Notes: generated by a model not told the origin, from the sequence alone. A DNA stretch of 43,596 nucleotides from CAZXLT01 sp964641545 (GCA_964641545.1 CAZXLT010000008.1:1-43596); one strand, 5' to 3'; counted from the stretch's first letter, positions 1-7,345 are shown. Numbers and translations are program-made.

Positions 1-63
1 GATTTGTGGCGGGGAGAGGTTTTAAACAGGTCGACTCTTCTCGAAATATAAACTAACACCACG

Positions 64-70
64 AAGGAGG
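64..70 (+). promoter_or_regulatory. Shine-Dalgarno site for the YegP-like gene
   Basis: AAGGAGG lies 7 bases before the ATG at 78. It is one of the strongest ribosome binding sites in the window and shows that SD-led translation is used here beside the many apparently leaderless genes. Confidence 0.8.
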
Positions 71-77
71 TGGAGTT

Positions 78-251
78 ATGAGAAATCCTTATTTCCATAT
101 ATTCCAAGATCGTGCTGGTGAGTGGCGCTGGACCCTGATTGCAGGCAACGGCGAAGCAGTCGCTACAAGCGAAGGCTACACCACAAAATACAGCGCTGAA
201 CGATCAGCCGCTCGAGTTAAGGAGATTGCTGCTTACGCAGTAATTAACTAA
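78..251 (+). CDS. YegP-like DUF1508 protein
   Basis: This 57-residue protein matches the short DUF1508 (YegP) fold: an N-terminal FHIFQDRAGEWRW strand pair, a central region with TSEGYTTK, and a closing helix ERSAARVKEIA. Members usually carry one or two copies of a repeat of about 50 residues, and this one has a single copy. The family's function is unknown, and stress or DNA-uptake roles have been proposed without proof. The ATG at 78 is fixed by a strong Shine-Dalgarno site 7 bases upstream and the gene ends in TAA. It faces the DUF898 gene tail to tail. The family call is from motif memory and fairly secure, but the role is not known. Confidence 0.75.
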   Translation: MRNPYFHIFQDRAGEWRWTLIAGNGEAVATSEGYTTKYSAERSAARVKEIAAYAVIN

Positions 252-281
252 CGAGAGTTAACCTGCCAGTATTTCAGAGGG

Positions 282-614
282 CTATTTTTTATCAAGCTGT
301 TGCTCGTCAAAGTCCGTATGTTCTATTACCCATTGTGTAATCCTTGGGCCAACCCAGAACCCGTATATACCTAGAGTGATAATGCACAAGAAAAACCACT
401 TGATCCAGTTTCCAAATAGACCAATTCCCGTTCCAGTAAATTTAAGTCGATATCCGCGAACATAGGTGTGCTTAGCTTTCCAGCGTTGCTTGAGAACTAG
501 TGCATATGGATAAGCTATTCCAAGTGTGAGAACTGTGATTAGAAATGCAAGGATGTTTGTTCCCAGAAAAGTTGCAGCACCACCGTCAAATACGAAGTTT
601 TTTGATTTAGTCAT
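282..614 (-). CDS. DUF898 family membrane protein
   Basis: The 110-residue product has the DUF898 (YjgN-like) pattern: an N-terminal FVFDGGAATFLGTN segment, a first membrane helix ending in LTLGIAYPYA, the KQRWKAKHTYVRGYRLKFTG stretch, a second helix, then GFWVGPRITQWVIEHT. Two membrane segments are visible, so it should sit in the cytoplasmic membrane. DUF898 proteins are usually longer, and this is a minimal version. A TTG 12 bases upstream is also in frame, but the ATG at 614 fits the promoter better (-10 TACAAT ends 11 bases before it). It is divergent from the mod gene. The function is unknown. Confidence 0.65.
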   Translation of the reverse strand: MTKSKNFVFDGGAATFLGTNILAFLITVLTLGIAYPYALVLKQRWKAKHTYVRGYRLKFTGTGIGLFGNWIKWFFLCIITLGIYGFWVGPRITQWVIEHTDFDEQQLDKK

Positions 615-625
615 TATTACTATCA

Positions 626-654
626 ATTGTATTACTCAACAATAACTTCGACAA
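626..654 (-). promoter_or_regulatory. Promoter of the DUF898 gene
   Basis: On the minus strand TTGTCG (654-649) and TACAAT (631-626) are separated by exactly 17 bases. The ATG at 614 follows 11 bases after the -10 box with no clear Shine-Dalgarno site. Confidence 0.6.
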
Positions 655-674
655 TACATCAATTTTAGATCTGT

Positions 675-703
675 TTGGGTTATTAGGATGCTGAAGCTAT
701 AAT
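675..703 (+). promoter_or_regulatory. Promoter of the type III R-M operon
   Basis: A perfect TATAAT at 698-703 has a weak TTGGGT 17 bases upstream at 675-680. It would give a leader of roughly 30 bases before mod, with an AGGA (725-728) as a poor ribosome binding site. Confidence 0.55.
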
Positions 704-739
704 ATTTACACATGCAGAAAATCATAGGATCCACACTTA

Positions 740-2473
740 ATGTCTAAAAAACTTGAAGAATACACAAAAGAGGAGCTAATTGAGGCTGTAAAGCACCTTA
801 AGCGACGAAAAAGGTTTGGCCTCGTTTGGGAAAATAAGCTCGAAGATGTGGTCAAGCAGTGTCAACTGGAGCTACCAGTTCTTGAAGAGGTAGAAGATCG
901 TGCTGTATCAAAAAACGAAGAACTTGCCACTGATCTTATAATTGAGGGTGACAACTACCACGCTCTATCAGTACTTAACTACACTCACGGTGGGAAAATT
1001 GATGCGATCTATATTGACCCCCCTTACAATACTGGGGCTAAGGATTGGACATACAATAATAACTATGTAGATTCTGAAGACCCATACCGGCACACCAAAT
1101 GGATCTCATTCATGGAACACAGGTTACGTTTATCAAGAAGTTTGCTTGCTCCTGACGGAATGATTTGTGTAACGATTGATGATTATGAATTTCCAAGGCT
1201 GGTAATGTTGATGGACGAGATATTTGGTGAACAATGTAGGTTAGGAACCGCTGTGATTAGAAATAATCCTCAAGGACGGTCAACCGTAAAAGGGTTCTCT
1301 ATTAATCATGAGTATGCTTTATTCTACGGTAGATCGATTAAATCACGTGTTGGTAGATTGCCTAGATCTGAAAAGCAAATGGATAGATACCCTGAAATAG
1401 ACGAGAAGGGACAAAATTACTTATGGGAAAACTTTAGAAAAACTGGGTCTGACTCAAGTCGCCAAGACCGACCCAAACAATTCTACCCGCTTTATATTTC
1501 CGGAAAGAATATACGATTACCAAAAATGGAGTGGGAAGATGATAAAAAAGCATGGAAAGTTAAAGAAGCCCCTGCCGATAATGAAGTCGAGCTTTGGCCG
1601 GTTGATAACCTAAAGAATGAACGAGTATGGAAATGGGGCTATGAGCGAGTGCTAGCAAATCCTACTCACTTACGAGTAAGAAAAACAACTTCAGGAAAGT
1701 TCGAAGTCTACAGAAGAAACTACCCATCTGAGGGATCTTTGCCAAACACGCTTTGGGATAAACCACAGTATGCTGCTGGTTCTCATGGTACCAATCTTCT
1801 AACAAAGATGTTTAGTAAAAGCCACATATTTGATTTCCCTAAATCACTTTACGCTGTTCAAGATTGTATTAGGGTCTGTAGTTCGAAGAAGGATGCGATC
1901 GTACTTGATTATTTTGCCGGATCAGGAACAACTGGACATGCAATCTTAAGAATGAATCAAGAAGATGGTGGTAACAGAAGTTTTATTCTCTGTACAAATA
2001 ACGAGAATAAGATAGCAGAAGAAGTAACTTATCCTCGTATCAAAAAAGTAATTGACGGCTATGATTCCACTAAAGGCATCCCAGCTAATATTCGTTACTT
2101 TAGAACTTCTTTCGTGACAAAATCAACAGTGACAGATGACACTAGGTACCAGCTTGTACGTCGCTCTTCTGATATGCTTTGTGTGCGAGAAGGCACCTAT
2201 ACTACTGTTATAGATAAGCCTGGATATAAAGTATTCGAGAATTCGAATCACTATACGGCTATTCTCTTCGATATTGATATGATCCAGGATCTGAAGGAAA
2301 CACTTAAATCTCTTAGCAATAAGTCAATAAGCTTTTACGTCTTTACTCTTACAAACGATACTTATGATGACGATTTTGCAGACGTCTCTCAGCCCCACAA
2401 GTTATGCCCAATACCTGAGTCAATACTGGATGTATATAGAAAGATTTTTAAGGAGCGTCCCGAATGGAATTAA
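740..2473 (+). CDS. mod: Type III restriction-modification, Mod DNA methyltransferase
   Basis: This 577-residue S-adenosylmethionine-dependent DNA methyltransferase has the beta-class motif order. The catalytic DPPYNTG motif comes first, near residues 93-99, and the cofactor-binding FAGSGTTG motif later, near 391-398. DPPY indicates N6-adenine methylation. The region between the motifs, with basic stretches such as RRNYPSEGSLPNTLWDK, is expected to hold the target-recognition domain. Its length is within the usual range for Mod subunits. The next gene, the Res helicase-nuclease, starts 10 bases inside its end, the classic coupled mod-res arrangement. The operon is more AT-rich than the housekeeping genes further on, which hints at transfer. 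The recognition sequence cannot be read from the protein. Confidence 0.9.
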   Translation: MSKKLEEYTKEELIEAVKHLKRRKRFGLVWENKLEDVVKQCQLELPVLEEVEDRAVSKNEELATDLIIEGDNYHALSVLNYTHGGKIDAIYIDPPYNTGAKDWTYNNNYVDSEDPYRHTKWISFMEHRLRLSRSLLAPDGMICVTIDDYEFPRLVMLMDEIFGEQCRLGTAVIRNNPQGRSTVKGFSINHEYALFYGRSIKSRVGRLPRSEKQMDRYPEIDEKGQNYLWENFRKTGSDSSRQDRPKQFYPLYISGKNIRLPKMEWEDDKKAWKVKEAPADNEVELWPVDNLKNERVWKWGYERVLANPTHLRVRKTTSGKFEVYRRNYPSEGSLPNTLWDKPQYAAGSHGTNLLTKMFSKSHIFDFPKSLYAVQDCIRVCSSKKDAIVLDYFAGSGTTGHAILRMNQEDGGNRSFILCTNNENKIAEEVTYPRIKKVIDGYDSTKGIPANIRYFRTSFVTKSTVTDDTRYQLVRRSSDMLCVREGTYTTVIDKPGYKVFENSNHYTAILFDIDMIQDLKETLKSLSNKSISFYVFTLTNDTYDDDFADVSQPHKLCPIPESILDVYRKIFKERPEWN

Positions 2474-4758
2474 AGAATTATCAGAAAAAGGCAGTTGACA
2501 CCCTTTTAAATCAATCAAAGCAATTGCTTGCAAAAGACGGGGGTCGGGTTAGTGTATTTAAGGCGCCAACGGGTTCAGGTAAAACAATCATGGTGGCTGA
2601 CTTTCTTGATCAGCTCGGGAAAGAGCCATTAGGTGCCTCCTATGCTTTTCTTTGGATAAGCGGAAACAACTTGCACGAACAAAGTTACGATAAACTGCAA
2701 AGTTACCTTCATGACAGCAAATACAGACTTTCATATTTAGATGACGTACAAAATATGGAATTAGCAGCAAACGAAATAGTTTTTGTAAACTGGCATAGCC
2801 TTACAAAAAAAGATAGAAAAACTGGTGAATATATCAACTCCTACATGCGTGATCAAGAAAGCGATCGAACGCTGCAAAAGTTTATTTCAAATACTAAAGA
2901 TAATGGGAAAGAAATCATTTTAATTGTTGATGAAAGCCATTATCATTACTGGTCAAACGATACACAGGAATTTGTTCAAACGATTATTGGCCCGAAGCTT
3001 ACAATTGAAGTTTCTGCTACGCCAAAAATAACGCCAACACCAGATGAAGTAGTAAACCTTGAAAAAGGATACGTAGTAGTAAACTTCGAAGATGTTGTTG
3101 CTGAAGGCATGATCAAATCCAGTGTTGTTATTAACGAATCTCTCGACAAACAAGCTAAACTTTTTGGTGCTAAAGACGAGCTGATTGTTGACGCTGCTCT
3201 GGCAAAGCAAACAGAACTTCAAAAAGAATATTCCAAACAAAAGTCTGGCGTGAGACCTCTAGTACTGATTCAGTTACCCAGCGAGCAATCAAGTATGAGT
3301 GCTCTCGATGAAACAAAGAAGGAGTTTTTAACTAATTACTTAAATAAGCAGTATGGCATTAATGTTGAGAATGGCAGACTTGCAATATGGCTAAGTAACG
3401 AAAAGGCAAACATAGAGGGATTGTCGAATAATGATAACGAAGTTGACGTATTAATTTTCAAACAAGCAATTGCTCTAGGTTGGGACTGTCCGCGTGCTCA
3501 AATACTTGTAATGTTTAGGGATATTAAAAGCGTAACTTTTGAAGTTCAAACCGTTGGTAGAATCCTACGCATGCCAGAAGCTGCACATTATGGTATCGAG
3601 GAAATTGACCGGGCGTACGTATACACTAATTTGGATCGAGTGAATATTGCCGATAACAAAACTGATAGGGGCTACTTCAAAACAAAACATAGTGTTCGTT
3701 CTGATGACTTTGAGCCTTTAGATATCCCAAGCGTGTACCATAGCAGAATTGATTACGGCGATCTAACGGCCGCTTATCATAAATGCTTTTACAAGGCTGC
3801 AAACGTATATTTTGGGATAAAACAAGGTGATATGGCAAGCGAGGCATTGCGCAAGGCCGATGTGCATTTAGAGCTAGAGCCTAATGAGTTAACTAGGCCA
3901 GTTCTCGTAGATGCAATTATTGAAGACTTGGATAAAGCGATTGCAGCAGAAATTGTCGGTGCGGGTGACCTACAAATCAGTGTTTCTGAAGCTGATATTA
4001 AGTTGCTATTTACGATTTTTGCCAAAACAGCTTCCTTGCCTTATGCACCAGTACGATCACATACAAAAGTTCAGCAAGCACTTTATAATTGGTTTGACAG
4101 CTATCTTGGTTTCAAACAAAAGAGTCGCATAGACATCCAGCGTATAGTTGTTTGCTCAGATAAAAACATCAAAATATTCAAACAAATTATCGAGGATGCT
4201 AAACATCGTTTTCGCGTTGTAGATGAAGAGCAAAAAGCCCTTAGACGAAAGCGAAAAGATACACCAAAATGGAACCCCCCAGTACATGAGTACCTCAGCG
4301 ATAACTACACCGAAGTTACTTGTGCAAACTCTCTAATGCAACCACTGTTTATTGAGCCAAAACCAAGCGAGCCTGAAAAAGATTTCATGGAGATGCTAAA
4401 GTCTTCAAAAGAGATCCTATGGTGGTATAGAAACGGAGCAAATAAAGAATCTTACCTGGGTATCCCGTACTTTAGCGAGCTTAACAAACGAGATGACACT
4501 TTCTACCCAGACTTCTTAATAAAATACAAAAACGGTGATTTGGGTATATATGACACAAAAAGGGGTATTACTGTTCAGATGGATGATACGGCAGAGAAAT
4601 CAGACGCTCTTCGGATGTATCTAAAAAAGAATTCGCACAAAGAACAGAAAATGATAGGTGGCATTGTAGATACCAGGTCTTCAGGGTTCTTTGTATTTAC
4701 TGGTGACAAGTACAATAAAGATCCAGGTGACAAGAACTGGGAGAGATTTGTCATATAG
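2464..4758 (+). CDS. res: Type III restriction endonuclease, Res subunit (helicase-nuclease)
   Basis: This 764-residue protein combines an SF2 helicase core with a C-terminal nuclease. Walker A APTGSGKT lies near residues 35-42, the DEAH-type box appears as DESH near 154-157, and motif VI is QTVGRILRMP near 361-370. The C-terminal FYPDFLIKY (about 680) followed by YDTKRG (about 697) fits a PD-(D/E)xK nuclease with D, D and K. It is shorter than many Res subunits, which are about 900-1000 residues, but all core elements are present. In type III systems Res needs Mod to find its target and translocates or diffuses along DNA before cutting. The start overlaps mod by 10 bases. Confidence 0.85.
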   Translation: MELKNYQKKAVDTLLNQSKQLLAKDGGRVSVFKAPTGSGKTIMVADFLDQLGKEPLGASYAFLWISGNNLHEQSYDKLQSYLHDSKYRLSYLDDVQNMELAANEIVFVNWHSLTKKDRKTGEYINSYMRDQESDRTLQKFISNTKDNGKEIILIVDESHYHYWSNDTQEFVQTIIGPKLTIEVSATPKITPTPDEVVNLEKGYVVVNFEDVVAEGMIKSSVVINESLDKQAKLFGAKDELIVDAALAKQTELQKEYSKQKSGVRPLVLIQLPSEQSSMSALDETKKEFLTNYLNKQYGINVENGRLAIWLSNEKANIEGLSNNDNEVDVLIFKQAIALGWDCPRAQILVMFRDIKSVTFEVQTVGRILRMPEAAHYGIEEIDRAYVYTNLDRVNIADNKTDRGYFKTKHSVRSDDFEPLDIPSVYHSRIDYGDLTAAYHKCFYKAANVYFGIKQGDMASEALRKADVHLELEPNELTRPVLVDAIIEDLDKAIAAEIVGAGDLQISVSEADIKLLFTIFAKTASLPYAPVRSHTKVQQALYNWFDSYLGFKQKSRIDIQRIVVCSDKNIKIFKQIIEDAKHRFRVVDEEQKALRRKRKDTPKWNPPVHEYLSDNYTEVTCANSLMQPLFIEPKPSEPEKDFMEMLKSSKEILWWYRNGANKESYLGIPYFSELNKRDDTFYPDFLIKYKNGDLGIYDTKRGITVQMDDTAEKSDALRMYLKKNSHKEQKMIGGIVDTRSSGFFVFTGDKYNKDPGDKNWERFVI

Positions 4759-4762
4759 GAAC

Positions 4763-5047
4763 ATGAACATACCTAAATTAGACAGAGACAAAAACGAAAA
4801 ACCTCTGCCTACTTTGAAAAATCGTGAAGTTATCTATGCCCTCGAGAAAAAGCTTGGTGGCCTAAAAGTGATGGAAGATTACCATGACGACTTTTTAGAA
4901 TATACCAAGTGGGTTTTGTTTGATCCTCGAAGCAATCAGCATATGGTTGTCTATAAAACGCCCGAGCAAGCCAAAGCTGCAAAAGAATATTGGGACAAGA
5001 TTGAGAAGCTAGATCAGGAGTATCTCAAATCAAAGGATAAAAAATGA
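4763..5047 (+). CDS. Small charged hypothetical protein in the R-M operon
   Basis: I do not recognise this 94-residue protein. It is rich in Lys, Asp and Glu, has no membrane segment or signal peptide, and ends in a helical tail (AKEYWDKIEKLDQEYLKSK). The ATG at 4763 sits five bases after the res stop and follows AGGA at 4757-4760. A longer frame opening at 4691 would overlap res by 68 bases and is less likely. The stop overlaps the next ATG as ATGA, so translation is probably coupled to the HAD-like gene. Position suggests an accessory role with the restriction system, but this is only guilt by association. Confidence 0.6.
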   Translation: MNIPKLDRDKNEKPLPTLKNREVIYALEKKLGGLKVMEDYHDDFLEYTKWVLFDPRSNQHMVVYKTPEQAKAAKEYWDKIEKLDQEYLKSKDKK

Positions 5048-5454
5048 ACATTTATCTAGACATTGACGGCGTTCTTCTGGCGAATGATCTAAATCCTGCG
5101 AATCATGCAAATGAATTCTTGCGATATATTCTAGAGAAGTACCCCGACTCAACATATTGGCTAACAACACACTGTCAGGGCGATCCTAACGTACCCATTC
5201 AGCATATTGGGCATCTGTTTGACGATGACGTAGTGCAGCTCATGAAGCTTATCAAACCAACAACATGGGACTTGGCAAAGACCCGAGCAATTGATTTTTC
5301 ACAGCCCTTCCTATGGTTTGATGATGATCTTTTTCATGAGGAGAAACTTGATCTGGCTAAGAACAATGCTTCAGACAACTGGATAGAAGTTGATCTAGCG
5401 AAAAATCCGAATCAGCTTGAAAAGTTCCTGACTTCGTTCCCGATCCCTGTTTAA
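5044..5454 (+). CDS. HAD-like hydrolase-fold protein
   Basis: The 136-residue protein begins with MNIYLDIDGVLL, a HAD motif I (DxDGV) with the nucleophile aspartate at residue 6 and the acid/base aspartate at 8. YWLTTH near residue 39 is in place of motif II (hydrophobic-x-T/S), and LWFDDDLF near 91-97 resembles the acidic motif IV that binds magnesium. No cap domain is present, so it is a minimal HAD fold of the kind acting on macromolecules or serving as a phosphatase-like regulator. It overlaps the previous stop by four bases. It could be part of the R-M operon or a downstream passenger. The substrate is unknown. Confidence 0.65.
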   Translation: MNIYLDIDGVLLANDLNPANHANEFLRYILEKYPDSTYWLTTHCQGDPNVPIQHIGHLFDDDVVQLMKLIKPTTWDLAKTRAIDFSQPFLWFDDDLFHEEKLDLAKNNASDNWIEVDLAKNPNQLEKFLTSFPIPV

Positions 5455-5470
5455 GCTGCTTGCGTTTACT

Positions 5471-5479
5471 TGATATAAT
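5471..5479 (+). promoter_or_regulatory. Extended -10 promoter
   Basis: TGATATAAT is a perfect extended -10 element (TGn plus TATAAT). The expected transcription start falls on or beside the GTG at 5486, so any product would be made from a leaderless message. Confidence 0.55.
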
Positions 5480-5485
5480 GTAATT

Positions 5486-5578
5486 GTGAAAACTAAAACA
5501 AAAACTATGAAGAAAAAGTCTACAAAGCGACGAAGCTCCTTGTACCCATTTATAGATAGTCCGTCAAAATTGACCTAA
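5486..5578 (+). CDS. Possible 30-residue basic peptide
   Basis: A GTG six bases after an extended -10 box opens a 30-codon frame whose first half is almost entirely Lys, Thr, Arg and Ser (VKTKTKTMKKKSTKRRSS), followed by LYPFIDSPSKLT. An internal ATG lies at codon 8. There is no Shine-Dalgarno site. The strong lysine bias and the promoter placement are the only support, and it may equally be untranslated leader. Its stop lies inside the XRE gene promoter, so transcription from here would pass through that control region. Confidence 0.3.
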   Translation: MKTKTKTMKKKSTKRRSSLYPFIDSPSKLT

Positions 5579-5598
5579 GTCCACATAGGTTGTATAGT
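5570..5598 (+). promoter_or_regulatory. Promoter and candidate operator of the XRE gene
   Basis: TTGACC (5570-5575) and TATAGT (5593-5598) are spaced by 17 bases, a near-consensus sigma-70 type promoter. ACCTA (5573-5577) and TAGGT (5586-5590) form an inverted repeat with an 8-base centre, lying across the -35 box and spacer. That is where a small XRE repressor would be expected to act on its own gene. The ATG at 5608 is 9 bases after the -10 box. Confidence 0.6.
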
Positions 5599-5607
5599 AA
5601 TACATTA

Positions 5608-5823
5608 ATGACCGACCAACAGACTCAAAAAGTAATTGGGAAGAATATTAAGGAAGCCCGTGCAGCAGCAAGGCTTACTCAACTTGAAGTTGCTGAAAAG
5701 GCAGATATTAACGTCAATTATTACGCAAAGATTGAACGTGGTGAGGCAATATCCTCACTTATGACACTTAAAAAGATACTCAAGGCCGTTGGGGCGCATT
5801 CTTCAAAGGTGTTGCCCTTTTAA
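5608..5823 (+). CDS. XRE-family helix-turn-helix regulator
   Basis: The 71-residue protein is a single HTH_XRE domain. The recognition region reads RLTQLEVAEKADINVNYYAKIERGEA, with the typical pattern of Q at the start of helix 2, the A-x-x-x-N/G turn, and ERGE after helix 3. There is no sensor domain. Proteins of this size next to restriction-modification genes are often controller (C) proteins or phage-type repressors. The ATG at 5608 is chosen because a frame from a TTG at 5590 would begin inside the promoter. There is no Shine-Dalgarno site. The stop abuts the stop of the convergent gene at 5824 directly. Confidence 0.8.
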   Translation: MTDQQTQKVIGKNIKEARAAARLTQLEVAEKADINVNYYAKIERGEAISSLMTLKKILKAVGAHSSKVLPF

Positions 5824-6027
5824 TTAATCTTCTTTGTTTTGAAGAGCTTTTTGAATATCTTCGGAAGTAAGACCTTCAGCGGATCGAACTAATTCACCAG
5901 CAGTAGCCTGTAAGGATTCTAAGAACTGGATTGCATAGTCACGATCAGCATTTTTAGGATCGTGTATTTCTAGATACCGAATAACAGTTTCGATATCTTT
6001 TTCGTTGATTTGATAATCATCTTTCAT
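5824..6027 (-). CDS. Small acidic hypothetical protein
   Basis: This 67-residue acidic, helical protein (MKDDYQINEKDIETVIRYLE...) is not recognised. It has no membrane segment and no motif I can name. The ATG at 6027 is preceded by GGAG six bases upstream. An in-frame ATG at 6039 is possible but has no such site. It lies right after the PLD-like gene on the same strand, whose TAG ends at 6041, so the two are probably one transcript. A function linked to the PLD-fold protein, such as an antitoxin or regulator, would be speculation. Confidence 0.55.
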   Translation of the reverse strand: MKDDYQINEKDIETVIRYLEIHDPKNADRDYAIQFLESLQATAGELVRSAEGLTSEDIQKALQNKED

Positions 6028-6040
6028 GGTTAGCTCCATT

Positions 6041-6517
6041 CTACCAATAAAACCTTTTCATCCCCAGGAAACTCATCATTTGTCTTGTAAGTTCAACCGA
6101 CTCGATTCGACGCATGATCTCACGGCTTCGGTTCTGAGAAAGAATATTCAAACTACCTTCGTAAAGAATCTGGCCATCTAGCACAGCAATTTTGCGGTGG
6201 TGGTAGTCGTGAAAATACCATACTTGAACACCGATGGATTTAAGAGTTTTTGTAGCCTGATAGGACTGAATTCTTAGTAAGCTATCGTGATGCTCAGGAA
6301 AGCGGGTGTTAATACGTACTTTTACCCCTCGTTTTACTAGTTTCTTTAAGATCGGCTTTAGCATGTCCACACGGGCATTTGTCATGTAGGGACTCTCTAT
6401 AACAACTTGTTTCTTGCAGTGCCTCAGATCCTTGCTAAACGCTGTATAGAAGCATTTTTCATCAAAGAGCTGTGAAGATAAGAGATCATCTGGCTTAGGT
6501 CGTCGAAAACTAAACAT
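6041..6517 (-). CDS. Phospholipase D-fold (PLDc_2) protein
   Basis: This 158-residue protein carries one complete HKD motif, HRKIAVLDG (H-x-K-x4-D), followed by YEGSLNILSQN, the usual GS-x-N segment that completes the active site. The upstream VIESPYM and the GVKVRINT strand are typical of PLD-fold nucleases and helicase-associated PLDc_2 domains rather than lipid-modifying enzymes. With a single HKD it would act as a dimer, like Nuc or BfiI. There is no signal peptide, so it is likely cytoplasmic. An AGGAGG lies 7 bases before the ATG. It is next to a type III R-M system, and a nuclease role in defence is plausible but unproven. Confidence 0.75.
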   Translation of the reverse strand: MFSFRRPKPDDLLSSQLFDEKCFYTAFSKDLRHCKKQVVIESPYMTNARVDMLKPILKKLVKRGVKVRINTRFPEHHDSLLRIQSYQATKTLKSIGVQVWYFHDYHHRKIAVLDGQILYEGSLNILSQNRSREIMRRIESVELTRQMMSFLGMKRFYW

Positions 6518-6647
6518 TTCGAACCTCCTCGCCTTGCAAATAGACCATCTGCCCGTCGACTTCCACGATGCCTAGTTTTTCCAGTTTTTTATCTAAGGAT
6601 TCCAATTTACAGATCAAAGTGTTCCATCTAAATCCCCTTGGGCTCAC
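6510..6647 (-). CDS. Possible 45-residue protein upstream of the PLD-fold gene
   Basis: On the minus strand an open frame starting at GTG 6647, or at a TTG at 6605, reads into a helical, charged peptide containing LESLDKKLEKLG and VEVDGQMVYLQGEEV. It ends 8 bases inside the PLD-fold gene. The last 30 residues look protein-like (heptad leucines, a strand-turn-strand). The N-terminal part runs antisense through a tRNA-3'-end-like fragment and is probably not coding. No ribosome binding site is seen for the GTG. If real, it would be translationally coupled to the PLD gene. Confidence 0.3.
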   Translation of the reverse strand: MSPRGFRWNTLICKLESLDKKLEKLGIVEVDGQMVYLQGEEVRNV

Positions 6648-6649
6648 CA
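6610..6649 (+). repeat. tRNA-3'-end-like repeat, copy 1
   Basis: The block begins CAGATCAAAGT and ends TCCCCTTGGGCTCACCA, resembling a tRNA T-arm/acceptor end with encoded CCA, but no matching 5' half exists upstream. It is clearly related to the block at 11784-11820, which has the same first 11 bases and the same TCTAA-core and TCACCA end. Confidence 0.5.
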
Positions 6650-6687
6650 GTAAAAGCGCCCGTCGATAGGACGGGCTTTTTTACTGG
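6647..6687 (+). terminator. Long hairpin with T-run, intrinsic terminator
   Basis: GCCCGTC (6658-6664) and GACGGGC (6670-6676) form a 7-bp GC-rich stem with loop GATAG, followed by six T (6677-6682). Flanking CCAGT (6647-6651) and ACTGG (6683-6687) extend the pairing outward through A/T pairs. No plus-strand gene ends just upstream, so what it terminates is unclear. Confidence 0.7.
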
Positions 6688-6688
6688 T

Positions 6689-6707
6689 CAATCCGCAATG
6701 CGGATTG
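6689..6707. repeat. Perfect inverted repeat, 8-bp arms
   Basis: CAATCCGC and GCGGATTG are separated by AAT. It starts two bases after the previous hairpin ends, so the two make a tandem pair of extrusions. No T-run follows. Confidence 0.7.
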
Positions 6708-6790
6708 GAAGCGAACACCGGTTCGAAGACAAGGAGCACGCACAGATGCTTGTATCGAGCATGATCCGCAGTCGCAAGGCGTAGGCCTTA

Positions 6791-6808
6791 TTCCCCTTGA
6801 GGTCACCA
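6791..6808 (+). repeat. tRNA-3'-end-like fragment, copy 2 (partial)
   Basis: TTCCCCTTGAGGTCACCA matches the 3' part of the repeats at 6610-6649 and 11784-11820. It looks like a tRNA acceptor end with CCA, but no 5' acceptor partner (GACCTCA) or anticodon arm was found nearby. Confidence 0.4.
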
Positions 6809-6873
6809 ATTTGAGAAGCCTACTTAAAGCGGACTTTGTTTTTGTAGCCTGCAAGAAATCGTGACAAAACACT

Positions 6874-7314
6874 ATGGGAACAACTACAATACAAAACATG
6901 AGAGGAACGATTGCTAAAAGGGCAGGATCGCAACAGACTATTGATGTAGCACTTATTGAGGATGACATAGCTATATCGACTATGTACAAACAGCGTTTTG
7001 ATATGGAGGGTGGTTTTACGGTTAAGATTGCCAATAATGGCCAAGAAGGCTTAGAACTTCTTAAAACCTATCAGCCAGATGTGATTCTTCTTGATATGAT
7101 GATGCCTAAAATGTCTGGATTAGAAACCTTGCAGCACATCCGCAAGCTGCCGGTGGGCGACAAACTCAAGGTCATTGCACTGACTAACATGAACGACCCC
7201 GATACCGTAAAAGCAATGGAAAACCTTGGTGTTATTCAACACATTGTTAAGGCCAACTCCAGCCCTGGAATTATTGTCGAAACGGTTCGTGCTGTAGTTA
7301 GCGTAAAACACTAG
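6874..7314 (+). CDS. Receiver-only response regulator
   Basis: This 146-residue protein is a single CheY-like receiver domain with a short N-terminal extension and no output domain. The acidic pocket is E29-D30-D31, the phosphoacceptor is D74 in VILLDMMMP, the switch threonine is T104 in IALTN, and the conserved lysine is K126 in HIVKAN. Such stand-alone receivers act by docking on another protein or as phosphate shuttles. The cognate kinase is probably the giant sensor gene that follows 121 bases downstream on the same strand. The start is uncertain: ATG 6874 or ATG 6898 both fit, and neither has a clear Shine-Dalgarno site. It resembles the broken receiver end at 12397-12492. Confidence 0.85.
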   Translation: MGTTTIQNMRGTIAKRAGSQQTIDVALIEDDIAISTMYKQRFDMEGGFTVKIANNGQEGLELLKTYQPDVILLDMMMPKMSGLETLQHIRKLPVGDKLKVIALTNMNDPDTVKAMENLGVIQHIVKANSSPGIIVETVRAVVSVKH

Positions 7315-7332
7315 CATACGGTTCGACTTTCG

Positions 7333-7345
7333 GCTTATAATAAGC
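7333..7345 (+). promoter_or_regulatory. Candidate -10 box inside a palindrome
   Basis: GCTTAT-A-ATAAGC is a perfect inverted repeat that contains TATAAT (7336-7341). It lies between the response regulator and the sensor gene and could be a promoter with a built-in operator. No good -35 box is seen. Confidence 0.35.

Larger units (their letters stand above)
6518..6873. other. Mostly non-coding region with hairpins and tRNA-like fragments
   Basis: No convincing long gene is present in these 356 bases. They hold a doubtful 45-codon frame on the minus strand, two tRNA-end-like fragments (6610-6649 and 6791-6808), an intrinsic-terminator hairpin (6647-6687) and a second perfect hairpin (6689-6707). 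The remaining part, 6710-6790, shows a weaker ATGCT/AGCAT inverted repeat, but I could not fold it into a recognisable RNA family. Confidence 0.5.

Noticed and set aside
6736..6808. Complete tRNA gene ending in TCACCA
   Set aside because: No 5' acceptor strand complementary to TGAGGTC and no D-arm or anticodon arm could be found. Only a 3'-end resemblance remains.
6681..7034. Minus-strand frame with LVTSRGIRP
   Set aside because: It is antisense to the response regulator and to a tRNA-end-like fragment. The peptide has the look of an antisense tRNA translation.
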